From Spirogloea muscicola (Eukaryota > Streptophyta > Zygnematophyceae > Spirogloeales > Spirogloeaceae): a stretch of 64,000 nucleotides of DNA. Where the stretch lies: the NCBI GenBank assembly GCA_009602725.1, contig WELB01000085.1, forward strand, positions 455,946-519,945, read 5' to 3'. The notes beneath the pieces were generated by a model. That model did no database searches. It worked only from the letters and a program-made list of their open reading frames with translations, and had not been told where the DNA came from. The position numbers and the translations under genes were made by a program. Every line of letters begins with the position of its first letter. Within the stretch, counting starts at the first letter, position 1. This document shows positions 46,932-58,640 of this stretch, in pieces.

Positions 46932-47066
46932 ATGGGGTCCGCGGCGGCGAGCTGGCCCCCTCCCGACCCGGCCCCCGCGCCGGCCCCCGCCGCCACCGCC
47001 GCCCCCGTCGCCGCCGCGCCTTTCATAGCCTTCGCCCCTTTGGACGAGCTGCTTCACGAGCTGCAG
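46932..47066 (+). CDS. Possible first exon, unknown protein, cut off by LINE debris
   Basis: MGSAAASWPPPDPAPAPAPA, a Pro/Ala linker, then FIAFAPLDELLHELQ followed by a GT donor (GTCGAC). The change from low complexity to a helical segment looks like a genuine protein start, divergent from uL18. The next 100 bases are a LINE tail (stop at 47164-47166) and no continuation is found. Not recognised. Confidence 0.35.
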
Positions 47067-47119
47067 GTCGACAGGCCTCCCCGCCTGCAAGCCCTCCACC
47101 TCCCTCGGGGTTGCTCATC

Positions 47120-48610
47120 CTCCCCTCAGCTCATCTGACTTCCGATTGCTGACACGGGGGTACTAAGAAGAAAGACGCTACCAGTAGACGGTGATGGCTG
47201 TGACTGGCCAGCGCAGAAAACACAGTGAACCAAGGGCGAAGGGACGAGAAAAGCTTAAAAGCACACAGCGACTTAAATGGCCACTGGGTGCTCAATATCC
47301 TCTGAGCAGCCGCAGGTCAGAGAAACTAGTCTCCAGGTAGCGGGTCCCCTGGCTATAGCAGAAGCTGCAGCCAGGGCACAACCGGCACGCAGTGCAATGC
47401 GCGTGCCATTGACCGCTGCAGCGATACTGACAGGCGCATGCGATATACCTGGACGAGAGAGCCTGCCGCGTCTTGTCTGTATGCCTAGCCTGTGGCTCGC
47501 TACCATAGTTTGAAACAGAAGAAGGGACACTCCCAGTAGAGGGCGATGACTGTGAGTGGCCAGCCCAGAATAAAGCTTAACTGAAGTTGGAAGGGGCCAG
47601 GAAAGCGCTGAAGGATGCAAAAGACACCAGCGATTGGGAGCTCAGTGTCCCCGAGTCAGCAGCCGAAAGTTGAGTGACTTGCAGCTGGAGAAGAGAACAG
47701 CGCTAAGTAAGCGTGTATGCCAGCCAGGTGCATACAGGCGGTGTTCATGTTCATATGAACGAGCCACAGGCTAGGCAGACAGGGCGCATTGTACTACCCC
47801 AGCAATAGGAAGTCAGATGTGAGAGTGGAGTGTGTACAAAGTAGTGGAGGGCCTGTGTCGCCGAGTACTAAGGCAAGCACATTATCAGATGTACATCACC
47901 TGCTGCTAAGCAGGTGCTGACCTGCTCAGTAACGACGAGTCAGCACATAGAGGTCTTTAACTGATGTCCGAATATTGGACGGCATTTGACAAGCTCTTAT
48001 CCCGCCAGCTAAGGCGACCAGCTTTCTGGTGCACAGCATGACCTTGAGCTCGCGCAAACAGGCTGACACGCGACGTCGCAAAATTGATAAGTAGGCTGCC
48101 AGCATGCCATCTGGGTTGGAAGCATATCGTCATGTCGTGCATATCCTAGACTTATGCGATGTTCTCAAGTAGGGTTAAGAAGAAAGAAAGCGCGGCCAGA
48201 TTGACTGGTGGCTGTGAGAGGCCAGCCCAAAGGAATGGACAAAGTCTGGAGGAGCCGGATGGAGCAGAAAGCAAGGAGCAGAAAGCAAGGTACTAAGTGC
48301 AAAGACGGCAGCAAGGGGACTCTCATAGATGCAAATCAGAATCGCTAGCAGGAAGCGAGGCCCCAAGGAACTCACCGCAACAACCGCGTAGTCCCCGCAG
48401 ACGGCAGGCTGCAATGTCATTCAACAACCGGGATCACCGTCGCTCGACCGGCTCACCTCGAATAATGCCTCTCGCCCAGGCCTTGTATCTGCGTGCTGGC
48501 CGCGCTCTGCTAAGCAAGTGCTCGCCCATTGAGACTGCGGGGCTGGAAAAACCAGCCCGAAAAAGAATGAACAGAATACGAGAGGGGGGCCAGGGGAAGC
48601 GCTAAGAAAC
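47120..48610. repeat. Cluster of LINE C-terminal ends and 3' tails
   Basis: Peptide tails: SSDFRLLTRGY (+, stop 47164), FSDLRLLRGY (-, stop 47292), NFRLLTRGH (-, stop 47642), DLYVLTRRY (-, stop 47926). The second is preceded by VSIAAAVNGTRIALRAGCAL and the fourth by RVSLFARAQGHAVHQKAG, both LINE C-terminal blocks. Tails of type C at 48184-48250 (-) and type B at 48515-48605 (-). Weaker hairpin tails lie near 47200 and 47540. No host gene recognised. Confidence 0.65.
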
Positions 48611-48639
48611 AGAAACAAAGCAGCTACGAATCACTCAGT

Positions 48640-48900
48640 AACCTCTGCCGGGATGTCATCGCTGAGGAGCTGAGGGCGGCCTTCCCCAGCCTCCTCCCCT
48701 TCTTCAGGCTGGGATATGGTCAGCCAAGCGACCTGCTGTGGCGGACAGGGCATGGGGCGGTGGAAGTCCTCCTTTCCGGCGGCGCTCCAGCTCCCCAAGT
48801 TAGCTTGTCAGATTTGTTTGTGCTCACCCGTGGGTACTAATGTCATCTTAGGTACCTTAGATTAGGTCTCCGTATTATGTAGCATTGTTTAGTCTGCACT
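48640..48900 (+). repeat. LINE fragment with reverse-transcriptase motif, tail type D
   Basis: The plus strand reads IAEELRAAFPSLLPFFRLGY then GQPSDLLWRTGHGAVEVLLS, the fingers/palm pattern fP-lLPF--lgYg-ps of LINE reverse transcriptases. It is then fused to SLSDLFVLTRGY-stop (48838-48840). The catalytic YADD block is absent. The following 60 bases of 3' UTR continue to the edge of an N gap. The segment 48817-48900 is identical to 60088-60171. Confidence 0.7.
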
Positions 48901-48921
48901 NNNNNNNNNNNNNNNNNNNNN
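48901..48921. other. Small N gap at the edge of a repeat
   Basis: 21 N immediately after the 84-base sequence that recurs at 60.1 kb, the expected place for an assembly break. Confidence 0.95.
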
Positions 48922-49160
48922 GCTGCTTCCGGGTCTCGGCAAAGTGCCGCTTCTCCTGCTCCGAGTTACTCTGATCTGCTGTTGCTCACACGTGGATACT
49001 GAGCAGCCATCTGCATCTCCCTCTGCACCATCTTGCACTTTGTAGTGTAGTCCTTTTTCAGCACCTCTTTCTTTGGCTTTGAACATTGTCCATTCTTTTT
49101 GGGTTGGCTTTGCCAGCCCCTCTTCTCAATGGGCGAGCACCTTCTTTTACAGCCGCTTTT
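48922..49160 (+). repeat. LINE peptide tail and type B hairpin tail
   Basis: YSDLLLLTRGY-stop ends at 49002. At 49085-49140 a type B tail has GGGTTGGCTTTGCCAGCCC and TCTCAATGGGCGAGCAC. A degenerate further copy lies at 49270-49330. Confidence 0.6.
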
Positions 49161-50385
49161 CTAAGAATCGGCAGCCGAGTTGTTTAGATGGCTTCCTGAT
49201 TTTGATAACCCCATGACCAGTTCTAAGCCCGCGACATTCCTTCGACCATGGACGAGCTGTTTCCTTGTGGGCTCGTTCTCATTCTTTGGTAGTTTGGCTT
49301 TCCACAGCCCTCGCTCCGTTTAGGCGAGCTGCTTCTCCATTTCACAGCCATTGCCGCCTGAGGATGAGCTTCTTCTCTCCCAACCCTTCCACTGCGCACC
49401 TTGCTAGTCACCAAGTCCATGCACCACACGCCCCAAGTAGCATCTCGTGCCACATGCGGTGTTGGGCTTTGACTGAAAGTATCGGGCTCTGGGCCATTGA
49501 AAGTCAACCTATTACCTGTCATTTCACCTACCTATCACTTCACCTTGCCACTCAGATGATGGATAACCCAAGTGCGCAGTCCTCGGTAACGAGGCCCCCG
49601 CACTTGGGACAAGCAAGCTGCCGATCGAGAACCCCTACCCTGCTGGAATCCTTGCACTGGGTCAAGCCTATAATTCCCGGCCATTGCCTGCTTGCAAGAC
49701 TTCCTTCACCATTTGAGTAATTGGTCGACTGCAGCCACCCACTCTCTACACTAGGGAACTGTGCTACGATTGCAACCCACCTCATTGCTAGACTAGTGTA
49801 CCTGGCTGCACGCCAAGGGCTTCCTTTGTTCTGAAGAGTACAACCACATGCTTGCCAGAAGCAGAGCAACAACTCTAGGCTTGCGAAGTGTCTCTGCGAT
49901 TATGAAAACGAGTACGCCTCAATAGTGGCCACCTTTGCAGAACCAATTGCAGCTATACACCATTTTCTTTGATTGAAAATTGTCAAACATATAAGCATTC
50001 CTAAGCAGTTCTTCGACACAACGGACTCACAAGAGCATTGATTGAATCGTCAAACATATAAGCATTCCTAAGCAGTTCTTCGGTACAAACGGACTCATAA
50101 GAGCAAGAAGCAGTGCGCAGCTGGACAGTGCATAGCTCCAAATCAAGTCGTTGTACAAGACGAAGCACCAGCACATGGAACTCAGACTATGTAATGACAT
50201 GACTGTCGCACACAAGCAAACTTACATTTGGAGATACAAATAACAATCAAAGAATTTGGACGGCTTACATGACGGTGTTTTATTGACTACTAAAAGAGGA
50301 AGGAGCCAACACAGATCCGCGAAGTGTGAGGAGCCATATGCCGCAAGTAATTATATATGTATGCCGCTAGCAGGTTGTCACCAAG
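49161..50385. other. Intergenic; contains a 67-base tandem duplication
   Basis: No gene recognised. 49982-50037 is repeated at 50049-50105 with few differences (GTCAAACATATAAGCATTCC and following). Just beyond the eIF3f stop, so part is probably its 3' UTR. Confidence 0.6.
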
Positions 50386-52248
50386 TTACAATGGCTGGGC
50401 AGCCGTGTTGAGTTTCTCGGCCAACGCCAGCTGCGTCCGGGTGAGGTTCGCCAGGTACAGCACAAGGAGGAGATCCTGGCACACAAAGAAGGTTTCGAGT
50501 CACCTAGTGAGCAGAGTGATTGCAAGCAGACAAGCACTTCCTAATGCTGACCACGCATACACAGTCCACCGAGTCCGAAGCTTTGAGCTGATTAGCAAAG
50601 CCTTCGGAAGACCTGCAATGGTAGCAATGGAAGTGTATATAATGGTCAGCACTCGGCTGTGCCAATGATCCTGAAGGCTCGAAGGCAGCTGACCTGGACG
50701 CTGTCATTCAGGAGCTTGTCAAAGGCGTCAGCCTTGATGTAAGGGACGGCCGCCACTGTGTCGGCGAGATACCTCCCTATTGTATTATCCGGCTGCTTCC
50801 GGCCCTCCTGAGCGGCACCCAGACATGAGTAAGACAACAAACAAGGACATACCAATGCCACTCTGCATGTACGAGGTTTCGATCTCACAATGTCCAAGTA
50901 CAAGCACTTCGAGAGAGGCCTCAAGATTACACAGCCAGCACAAGTCGTGGAATCTTGTGTAGTGAGTCAGGCAGCTACATTGCTTGCTGCAGGCGAGAGG
51001 GTCCCAGGAGGGCTCACTACAACGTCGTCAACGTATCGGAACACCGTGTCCACGAGCCCCTCCAGCTTCTGCATTGTGCTTTCCAGGCCCTCCAGGTCAT
51101 TGGGCAGCTTCTCAACCATGCTCCGCTTTAATACGTCAACTAAAAGCAACCAGACACCCAAGAGGCAGCCAATTATATTACCACAACTGCGAACAGGAGC
51201 TGTAAAACCACAGGCCAGACAGACGGGTATCGCGCAACCAGCTTGAGAACTGCCATGAGCAAGGGTGAGTGGGCTGGCCACTTACACCCAATGCGCTCCG
51301 CCTCAATCATTCGCAGGTCCAACTGGATCTCGTGAAACTGTGCGGCAATCTGCCGATCGCCAAGCGTGAGGCTGGTCGACACATACGCCTTGATGTTGGC
51401 ACGGTCGTCCTGGAACGCCGTGTCGACCGTCAGGTGGATGGGGTTGGCCACTTCGCGCCCGTAGAAGTCCTGGATCAGTGCGTCGCTGCCACTGACGCCG
51501 GTGCCCGTGGAGTACCTGCCGATCGGCGGCGAGCTGGCCGAAGTGAACAACGACCCGGACTGCCAAAGCCGCAAGAGCTGAGGGGCAGGCAGCCGAGACC
51601 CCAAAGATACCCACAAGCTACCTCAAGTCTGTAACTGCGAAACTGCAAATGTAGTGATACACAGAGGGGCCGCAGAGCAGCCAAGAGCCCCGCTGCTCCG
51701 CCCAAAATCATGCAGTCTTCCGAAGCTGCTGCAGTTGACCGCAGGTCCGAGGGACCGTCGGCTTCTAGGGGAGACGCCAAGACCAAGAGCCGCGGCGAGC
51801 TGGACGCACCAGCCGATGATGACCTCCTTGGGGTTGACACGCTGGTGCAGCTCGAACATGGTACGGTGGAAGTCGATGTCCACAGCCACCTGTGCAAAAC
51901 AGGCGGCATGGAGCGCAAGCTCTGGGAGTCGATCCCTCGACCTCCTGATTCATATGCAAGCACCGCTCCCTGTTCGCATTGAGCTTCCCAGCCGCCGGCG
52001 CGGCGTACCTGGTCCATGGACTCGTTGTGGGGAACGGCGTAGGAGTTGCGGACGTCGACGGTGCCGTCGGCGGCGGGCGCGCCCAGCAGCGTGCCGATGA
52101 CGCGGTCCTGGCCCTCGCTGCGCCGGATGAACGAGTCGCAGACGCTGAAAAGCACGGCCGGGTGCAGCCGCGCCGCGCCCGCCGCCGCGCCGCTCGCNGG
52201 CGGCGGCGGCGGCGGCGGCGGCCATGGCGGCGCCGCGGCGCCCGGCAA
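50386..52248 (-). CDS. EIF3F: Translation initiation factor eIF3 subunit f
   Basis: MPN-domain subunit of the eIF3 complex (non-catalytic MPN-minus; JAMM zinc ligands replaced). Exons in coding order: 52009-52248, 51810-51889, 51286-51515, 51018-51139, 50694-50807, 50386-50475, phases consistent. Seen: LHPAVLFSVCDSFIRRSEGQ, DRVIGTLLGA, VRNSYAVPHNESMDQ, then FELHQRVNPKEVIIGWYSTG and FYGREVANPIHLTVD, ending PDNTIGRYLADTVAAVP and LTRTQLALAEKLNTAAQ. These follow plant and animal eIF3f closely. An N at 52198 sits in the GCC-repeat start. The better-looking start ATGGCCGCC at 52225 is out of frame by one base, while the upstream ATG at 52248 is in frame; the N probably hides the true repeat length. 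Head-to-head with DIS3L2. Confidence 0.94.
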
Positions 52249-52513
52249 GGGTTTCCGGGGCGATCGCGAAACCCACCGGGAAATGGGGCCGGGGGGGGTT
52301 TTGAGGCGCTTATAATCAATAGAAGCTTCTGACTGTTCGATGCGTGCCGCGTGGCGCTCATCGGAGGCCCCCCGCTAGCGGGCTGCACTTGGCTAGACGG
52401 CGGCCCCTTACCGGCAGCGCGGGCACACCGTTTCCTCGCTTTGACACGACGGTGCCTATCCCCATTCTTGACAAGGACAGCGGCCGCATCTCGCGCCGTG
52501 GAACGCGGCGGCA

Positions 52514-52548
<35 letters not shown>

Positions 52549-52661
52549 TTGACAGTCTCCCGCGCCTCGGTTCACTCGCAGAAGTCTGCGATCACCAGCC
52601 GCTTGCTGCGAGCTGATATTGAAGGCGCGGCTCTTGTCTTCGGCTCGCAGCGCTGTCAGTT
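52249..52661. promoter_or_regulatory. Putative bidirectional promoter, eIF3f / DIS3L2
   Basis: About 410 bases separate two divergent starts. Contains CTTATAATCAATAG near 52310, a TATA-like and CCAAT-complement-like stretch, and a GGC repeat at 52508-52550. Function is inferred from spacing only. Confidence 0.4.
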
Positions 52662-55600
52662 ATGGTGGCCTGCCGTGATGCACCTCCGCCGCCGCCGCCG
52701 CAGCACCTGCCCGCCTCTGACGCGGCTACCTCAGGAAACGGTCGACGGGAAGCAGCGGCCTGCGAGGCCAAGACGCCGTCGACTGACCAGGCAACAAAGG
52801 GGAGGAGGAGGGTCTCGACAGGCTTTGGCCAGGAGACGGGTGCTGCTGTCGCTCCACCGTCAGAGGCCTACGCGGGTGAGCACAATTTCCTCTGCTTTGA
52901 CGGTCGCGTTCTCACGACGAGGTGGCAGAAATCATGCAGTGCGCAGCAATAGCTACTGCATGAGCTCTGTGGCTGAAAAGGGTCAATTCTGCAGTCTTGA
53001 CGGACCCTTTCCATCACTTTCCTCGTCACAGGTCCACAGGGTGGCGACGACGGGCCAGGCTATGCCAGTGCGTGGCACAGTGGCAGCCCCTCCCCTGACC
53101 GGGTCCCTTTGCCCAGTCCCAAGTTGCTTGCCAAGATCGTCTTGTGCCGGATAAGCCTGGAGACACCTGACCAGCAGCCCCTGCCGTCGTTGCAGAGTCA
53201 GCAGCACAGCGACAGCCTTGCAGAGGCCCCTGTGATACCAAGTCATGCCATCGAAGAGCAGGAGGTTCCCGCTGCTGCTGGTGTATTCCTGGCAGTGGCG
53301 GACCCATTTATTGGCAGCAGATTAGTAGATCATGAAGCGGTACCATATGCTCAGTGTAGCGTAGGCCAAGAAGAGCAGCTAGTTAGTATGCAATGTCAAC
53401 CACGCGCCTCAACTTCTGCGCTTCCAGCATCTAGTGCTGCCAATGATACAGCCGCAAGGGCGCAGCCGCTTCAGCGAGTAGGATCACTGAAGGCTGGCTT
53501 GGCAAAGCCGACCACCTTGAGCTTCAATGCAGGCAGAGAGAAGGCCTCCCAGAAACTTGCAGGCGCTCAAGGGCCTCCTCAGCAGCCGACTTTTAAAAAG
53601 GCAGCAGGAGGTTCGCAGGTGCTGGGCACGGCTATCCAGTTTGGTCAAGGACCGTGCACTTTTCATGGAGCATCTGCTCGCTGAAGTAGTTGAGAAACAA
53701 ATACAGGTCTGCATCAAGAACCCTGCTTAAGTGGTGCAATTGCTCTTTCTGACCTGTTCAAACCTCGTTTGGGCCAAGTCAGCAAACTATTTGCTCGCTA
53801 TTGAAGATTTTTGGGAAGGTGCTGTCACTAAAGGTCGGAGAAGCTCACAAGGGCATGCTGCATGTGAATGTGTACAACCAATTGGAGGTAATGCTTTACT
53901 GCAAATTTGCTCTGTGATTCTTGCTTGTTGTATTGTTTACTTTCGTGTTTTTGGTGTGTTGAGTGTGAAGTTGGGTAGATAATGTCTTTCTCTTTCAGTA
54001 GAAGCTCTGTGCATGCATGACGATGACAATGTTGTAGGGACGATTGAAACAGCATACCTCTATTCTGATATTGCATATCAGTCTCTCACTTTGATTGCAA
54101 TCATGGATTGACATTGCCAGCCACTGTCAACCTGCAGGCTTATGTTACAATAGAGGGCCTGCCTTTGGATGTTCTAATACTTGGTGATGGAGCTCAAAAC
54201 AGAGCTGTTATTACTCTTCTGCACCTTGCAGGCTTCAAGTCCTTTGAATGAGTGACTTCTCTATGGCTTTTTTTGCACGACCTGCAGTGCCATTCCTTTT
54301 GATGTTCACGACATATGAGTTCCTCAAGCTTGTCTTTATGCAGATGGAGGGAGACATTGTTGCTGTGCAACTCGATTCGCCAAGTGATTGGCCCCTGCTG
54401 AAAGGAACCCCTGCAACAACAGAAGTGAAGCTGCAAAGCCGAACAGCATTCGTAGCCCGTCAGGCAGCATCCACCCACTTCTGACTGCGGAGCAAATTGG
54501 AGTTGCAAATGGGACAGGGAGATTGCCAAATCAGCAAGTAGTCAATGGAAGGTAGAACCCATTCAAAGAGAGTGGCTTCCAGCCAAGACTTGGCACAATT
54601 GCTGCTCAGCATGCCAGGCAGGCGTCCTTCTGGGAGAGTAGTTGCTATATTGGAGCCATCACCTCGGCGTGAAAGCCTGGTTGGTTACCTTGACTTGACC
54701 AAGTTTTTGAGCTGGCACTCCCGGCGGCACAAGCTTCTGCAGAACCGCGTATCTTGTCCTTCAGGAAGTGAAGGGAGTCCAGCCAGCACGCTCAATGCAG
54801 CTGACGGCAGCGGTGAGCAGCAAGGACGTGGCTTGCCAGGTGTTTGTGAAGGGAAGCTGAATGGAGGAGACTACAGCAGCCCGGCACTGGAGCCCAAATA
54901 TGGCCTCTTTGTGCCTGCAGATCTGCGACTGCCAAGGATGAATGTGTGTCTCGCCCGGTTGCCCGAGGATCTATACAACCGATTACAGGGGGGTGATACC
55001 AGCTTGAGCCAGACCCTTTTTGCAGCGTCAGTGGACACGTGTTCCAGACTCAGCTGCATGCCGCAGGCAGTTGTGAAGCACGCGCTGGGCCAGGCTGGGG
55101 AGATTGAGGCAGAATCAGCAGCTATTGTCCACCAACACAAAATTCATAGTGTGGATTTTCCTCCTGCGGTGCTGGCTTGTCTCCCACCAAAAGGATGGCA
55201 CATTTCTGATGAGGAAGTGTCAGTGCAAAAGGACTTGAGGCACTTGAGAATTTTCACAATTGACCCTCCAACCGCCAGGGACCTTGATGATGCTCTCTCA
55301 GTAGAGAAGCTGGCAAATGGCAATATCAGTATTGGAGTGCACATTGCCGATGTCTCATACTTCGTGAAGGCCGGGAGTGCCCTTGATAACGACGCTCGTC
55401 AGCGCTCGACAAGCGTTTACCTCATCCAGCGAGTTCTGCCCATGCTTCCTCCACGCCTCTGTGAGGAGCTTTGCAGCTTGAACCCTGGTGTGGATCGCCT
55501 GGCCTTTTCTATCATTTGGGAGATGACGCTGGAAACAGCAATCAAGGGCCAATGGATTGGCCGTACAGTCATCAGATCCTGCTGCAAGCTCTCATACAAT

Positions 55601-57472
55601 CATGCTCAGGAGATGATTGACGGGGTTTTTATTCCAAACAGGGCTGCAAGGCGGACTGCCAAGGCAGCTCCTTCAGGTTGTGATAGTGAAGACCCGGTCA
55701 ACAGAACTGTCAAGCAGCAGGCCATGCCAAGACTGCACCCTCCCCACTCGTGGCCAGAGGTCGTTGAGAACGTGCAGCTGCTGTTCAGGATCTCTAAGAA
55801 GCTCAGAGAGAGGCGCTTTGCTAGTGGCGCCCTCAAGCTGGACACCGTGAAGCTTTCCTTTGCGCTGGACGATGAAGGCAGTCCCAGTGGAGTTAGTGCT
55901 TACCAGTCCTTGGAGTCCAACAACCTCGTTGAGGAGCTTATGCTGCTTGCGAACATGACGGCCGCGTGCGCCATCTCGCTGGCTTTTCCAGAGGCAGCAC
56001 TTCTAAGGAGACATCCCAGACCCAATGATCAAAAGCTGGCAGCACTCATAGCCTTCTGCGAGAAGAATGGTTTACGTTTTGATTCTAGCACATCAGCCAG
56101 CATACATGAGTCTCTAGTGAGTATGAGGGAGGACCTGAGGAGCGACCCAGAGTTGTTTGAGATTGTCATGAACAATGTCGTAAGACCTATGCAGCTGGCG
56201 AGCTACTTCTGCACTGGGGATTTCAAGGACCAGGAGGACTGGCGGCACTATGCGTTGAGTTGTCCTTACTACACACATTTCACGTCCCCAATCAGGCGCT
56301 ACCCGGATGTCTTGGTCCACCGCATGCTGGCTGCGGCTCTGGATGCTGAGGCGCGTATGTGTAATAGTTGCAATTTACTACAGAGAAACACATCAAGGTT
56401 GCTCAAGGACACCCATCTAGGACGTTGCTTCACAGGCCTGCAAGGACAGGCAACTCCGTCTTTGTCAGACAGGGCCAATAGTGCAGTGGCAAGGCAGCAA
56501 GCTGCCGCTGCTGCGGAGTCGAGTGGCTTGCTCGATCAGGCAAGGCTCTCACAAGCGGCTTCACATGCCAATGCGCGGAAATTAGCAAGCAGACAGGCGC
56601 AGGAGGCCAGCAGCAAGCTCTACCTTTGTGTCATGCTCAAGAAACTTGGGGTAAGCAGCATGCCATTGCTCCTAATGACATTCGACTGCTGGTAGCTGAG
56701 GTGCTGCAAGATTTACGAGGAGGATTCTGACAGCAATGTATTCTTATATTGCAGGGCTTGCTAGCAAAGGGCCGTGTTGTGGGCCTTGGCGCCACGTGGA
56801 TGACAATTTCTGTTCCGACGCTTGGGGTATGTTGCTTGCAGAGGCTTCTTGCAAATTCGTCTTGAGGGAATGCATAGTTTGCCCTATGGAAACCTCAGGA
56901 GTACACAGAAAGGACTTGCTTTGGAGGCATCCCATTGAGTTTCCATTTTCACAGCACTTGCGCATGTACCATCTGCAGCTAATCAATCTGATTGTACACA
57001 CGCGCAGTTGGAGCGGAGAGTTGCGTCCAAGTCATTAGATGGAGTGGATACGCAGTGGTTTGAGGCCACTGGCACACTTGTGTTGTCTGCATCATCATCT
57101 TCAAAATCAGGCTATGGAGAGAATGGAAGATTCCACAGACGAGGACGGGCCTTGACAGCCATGGCAGGTTTGTCTCTGGCGACTGACTACACAGACGGCT
57201 TCACTCAGGAGGACTGGATGGAGGAGGCGGACACCTTGCTGCTGGACGAGGTTAGTAGCAGCGACGGCATGGAGGCACAGCAAAGAGGCATGGCTCTGCG
57301 GTCGCTGGACCAGCGTGAGGTCGTGGAGCCAGCCGTCTTCCCTCTGACCTTGCGGCTCTTCTCTGCTGTTCCGGTCCTTGTTCGTACTGTGGGGGGCTAC
57401 ATGTGCCCCATGGATGTATCCTTCAGCTTGCACGTCATGTCGTATTTGGAGCACTTCAAGCCACTTCAGTAA
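52662..57472 (+). CDS. DIS3L2: DIS3L2/SOV-type 3'-5' exoribonuclease
   Basis: RNB-family exonuclease of cytoplasmic RNA decay (DIS3L2 in animals, SOV in plants), working without the exosome. Starts MVACRDAPPPPPPQH; exon 1 52662-52875, exon 2 from 53032; intermediate small exons are approximate. Cold-shock-domain pieces GMLHVNVYNQLE (to 53887), AYVTIEGLPLDVLILGDGAQ (54138-) and EGDIVAVQLDSPSDWPLLKG (54345-). Main exon about 54542-56650 encodes CSD2 and RNB: catalytic Asp cluster IDPPTARDLDDALS, then GVHIADVSYFVKAGSALD, MLPPRLCEELCSLNPGVDRL, and HYALSCPYYTHFTSPIRRYP. C-terminal S1-like exons 56755-56826 and 57008-57472. No PIN domain is seen, distinguishing it from DIS3. Unusual: a ~70-residue Ser/Ala/Gln-rich insert (56350-56560) between the RNB end and ANARKLASRQAQEASSKLYL. 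Confidence 0.92.
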
Positions 57473-58640
57473 TCAGCTATACCTGAAGGGGGACGTTAGA
57501 GGGAGTTGCGGCGATTACCAGCAAGTGGCTTGCCTTGCATCTCACTTTGGAGAGTTATACAAATTCTTGCACAGTCCATGCCAATAGTCCTAGTATTGCT
57601 TTGCAAGTGCGAAGGCCAGTTGATTACACATTATCCACGGTTGCTGTTCATATGGAGAACTGCTCAAGAGAAGGCCTCACGGTACTTTGGATAAACATTA
57701 CTACACATCACCAGAAGACCTAGCTAATGACGTTGAGCAACTGTCTCTGCATGCTATGTGAGGTGGTTCAACTCTGAAGCCGAGAGCTTGAGGCTCATCA
57801 GGTTGCTGTTTGCCGTATAGATCCTTTGTCCAGCGATGCACGATAGAAGTTACACTGTAGAACGGGAGCACCCTAGTGTGTGAAGACGCCTCCATTGCTA
57901 TCTGCTTTAAATATCACAAACAGCAAAAAGTCCTAGACCGTCATGGTTGCAGCTAACAGATGATTCATGCGCAGAGCCTCTGCCTTGAGATGGCAAGCAA
58001 GCTCTCCAACTTGACATAAGCTGCTACTTGCGCTGGACTGAAGGATTCAGCAGCTCTAAGCAGAGTGGTGAATGGCTGTGGGAGGCCAGTTCCAAAGAAG
58101 GTTGCGGGAAAATCCACAATCGACTCATTGTTGGACCCCGCAGCATGCAAGCTTGGCACTACCGGGCTCATCAGCATCACTTTGTCAGATCACGAGGAAT
58201 GAGAAGCAGCTCATTGATGGGGTCGATGGCTGTGAAAAGAGGAAGGACGCTTTTAGAAGAGGGCGGTGTGAGATGCCAGCCCACAAGAAGGCATGCAGGA
58301 GCCGGGCAACCGTAGAAACCACTGAAAGGGCCAAGATGAAAGGGAAAGCAGCCTAAACCCTAAACCTTACACCCCTGAACCCCAAACCCTAACTCTAACC
58401 TATAGCCAACAGAAAGAAAGACAGAAAGAAAGGCAGGTGGCCGTGAGAGGCCAGCCCAATGGAACAGTGACATTGGCTCTCCCAAAGTGCCTCTTGCACA
58501 GCCACTGCCCTCTTTTGGCCTGCATTTGTTTCTAATACACGGAATTCCTGTTCTCCTCCGGCCTCCGGCTTCCATCAGGGCGACGTCTTTCCGCCGGCTA
58601 GCTACTCAGACTTGCATCTCCTGACTAGAAAGGAGCTCCC
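57473..58640. other. Intergenic; telomere-like repeat and retroposon traces
   Basis: 3' flank of DIS3L2 with no gene. 58353-58400 holds CCTAAACCCTAAACC and related degenerate CCCTAAA units. 58430-58465 carries a type C hairpin (-), and 58598-58630 (+) a degenerate tail YSDLHLLTRK. Confidence 0.6.
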
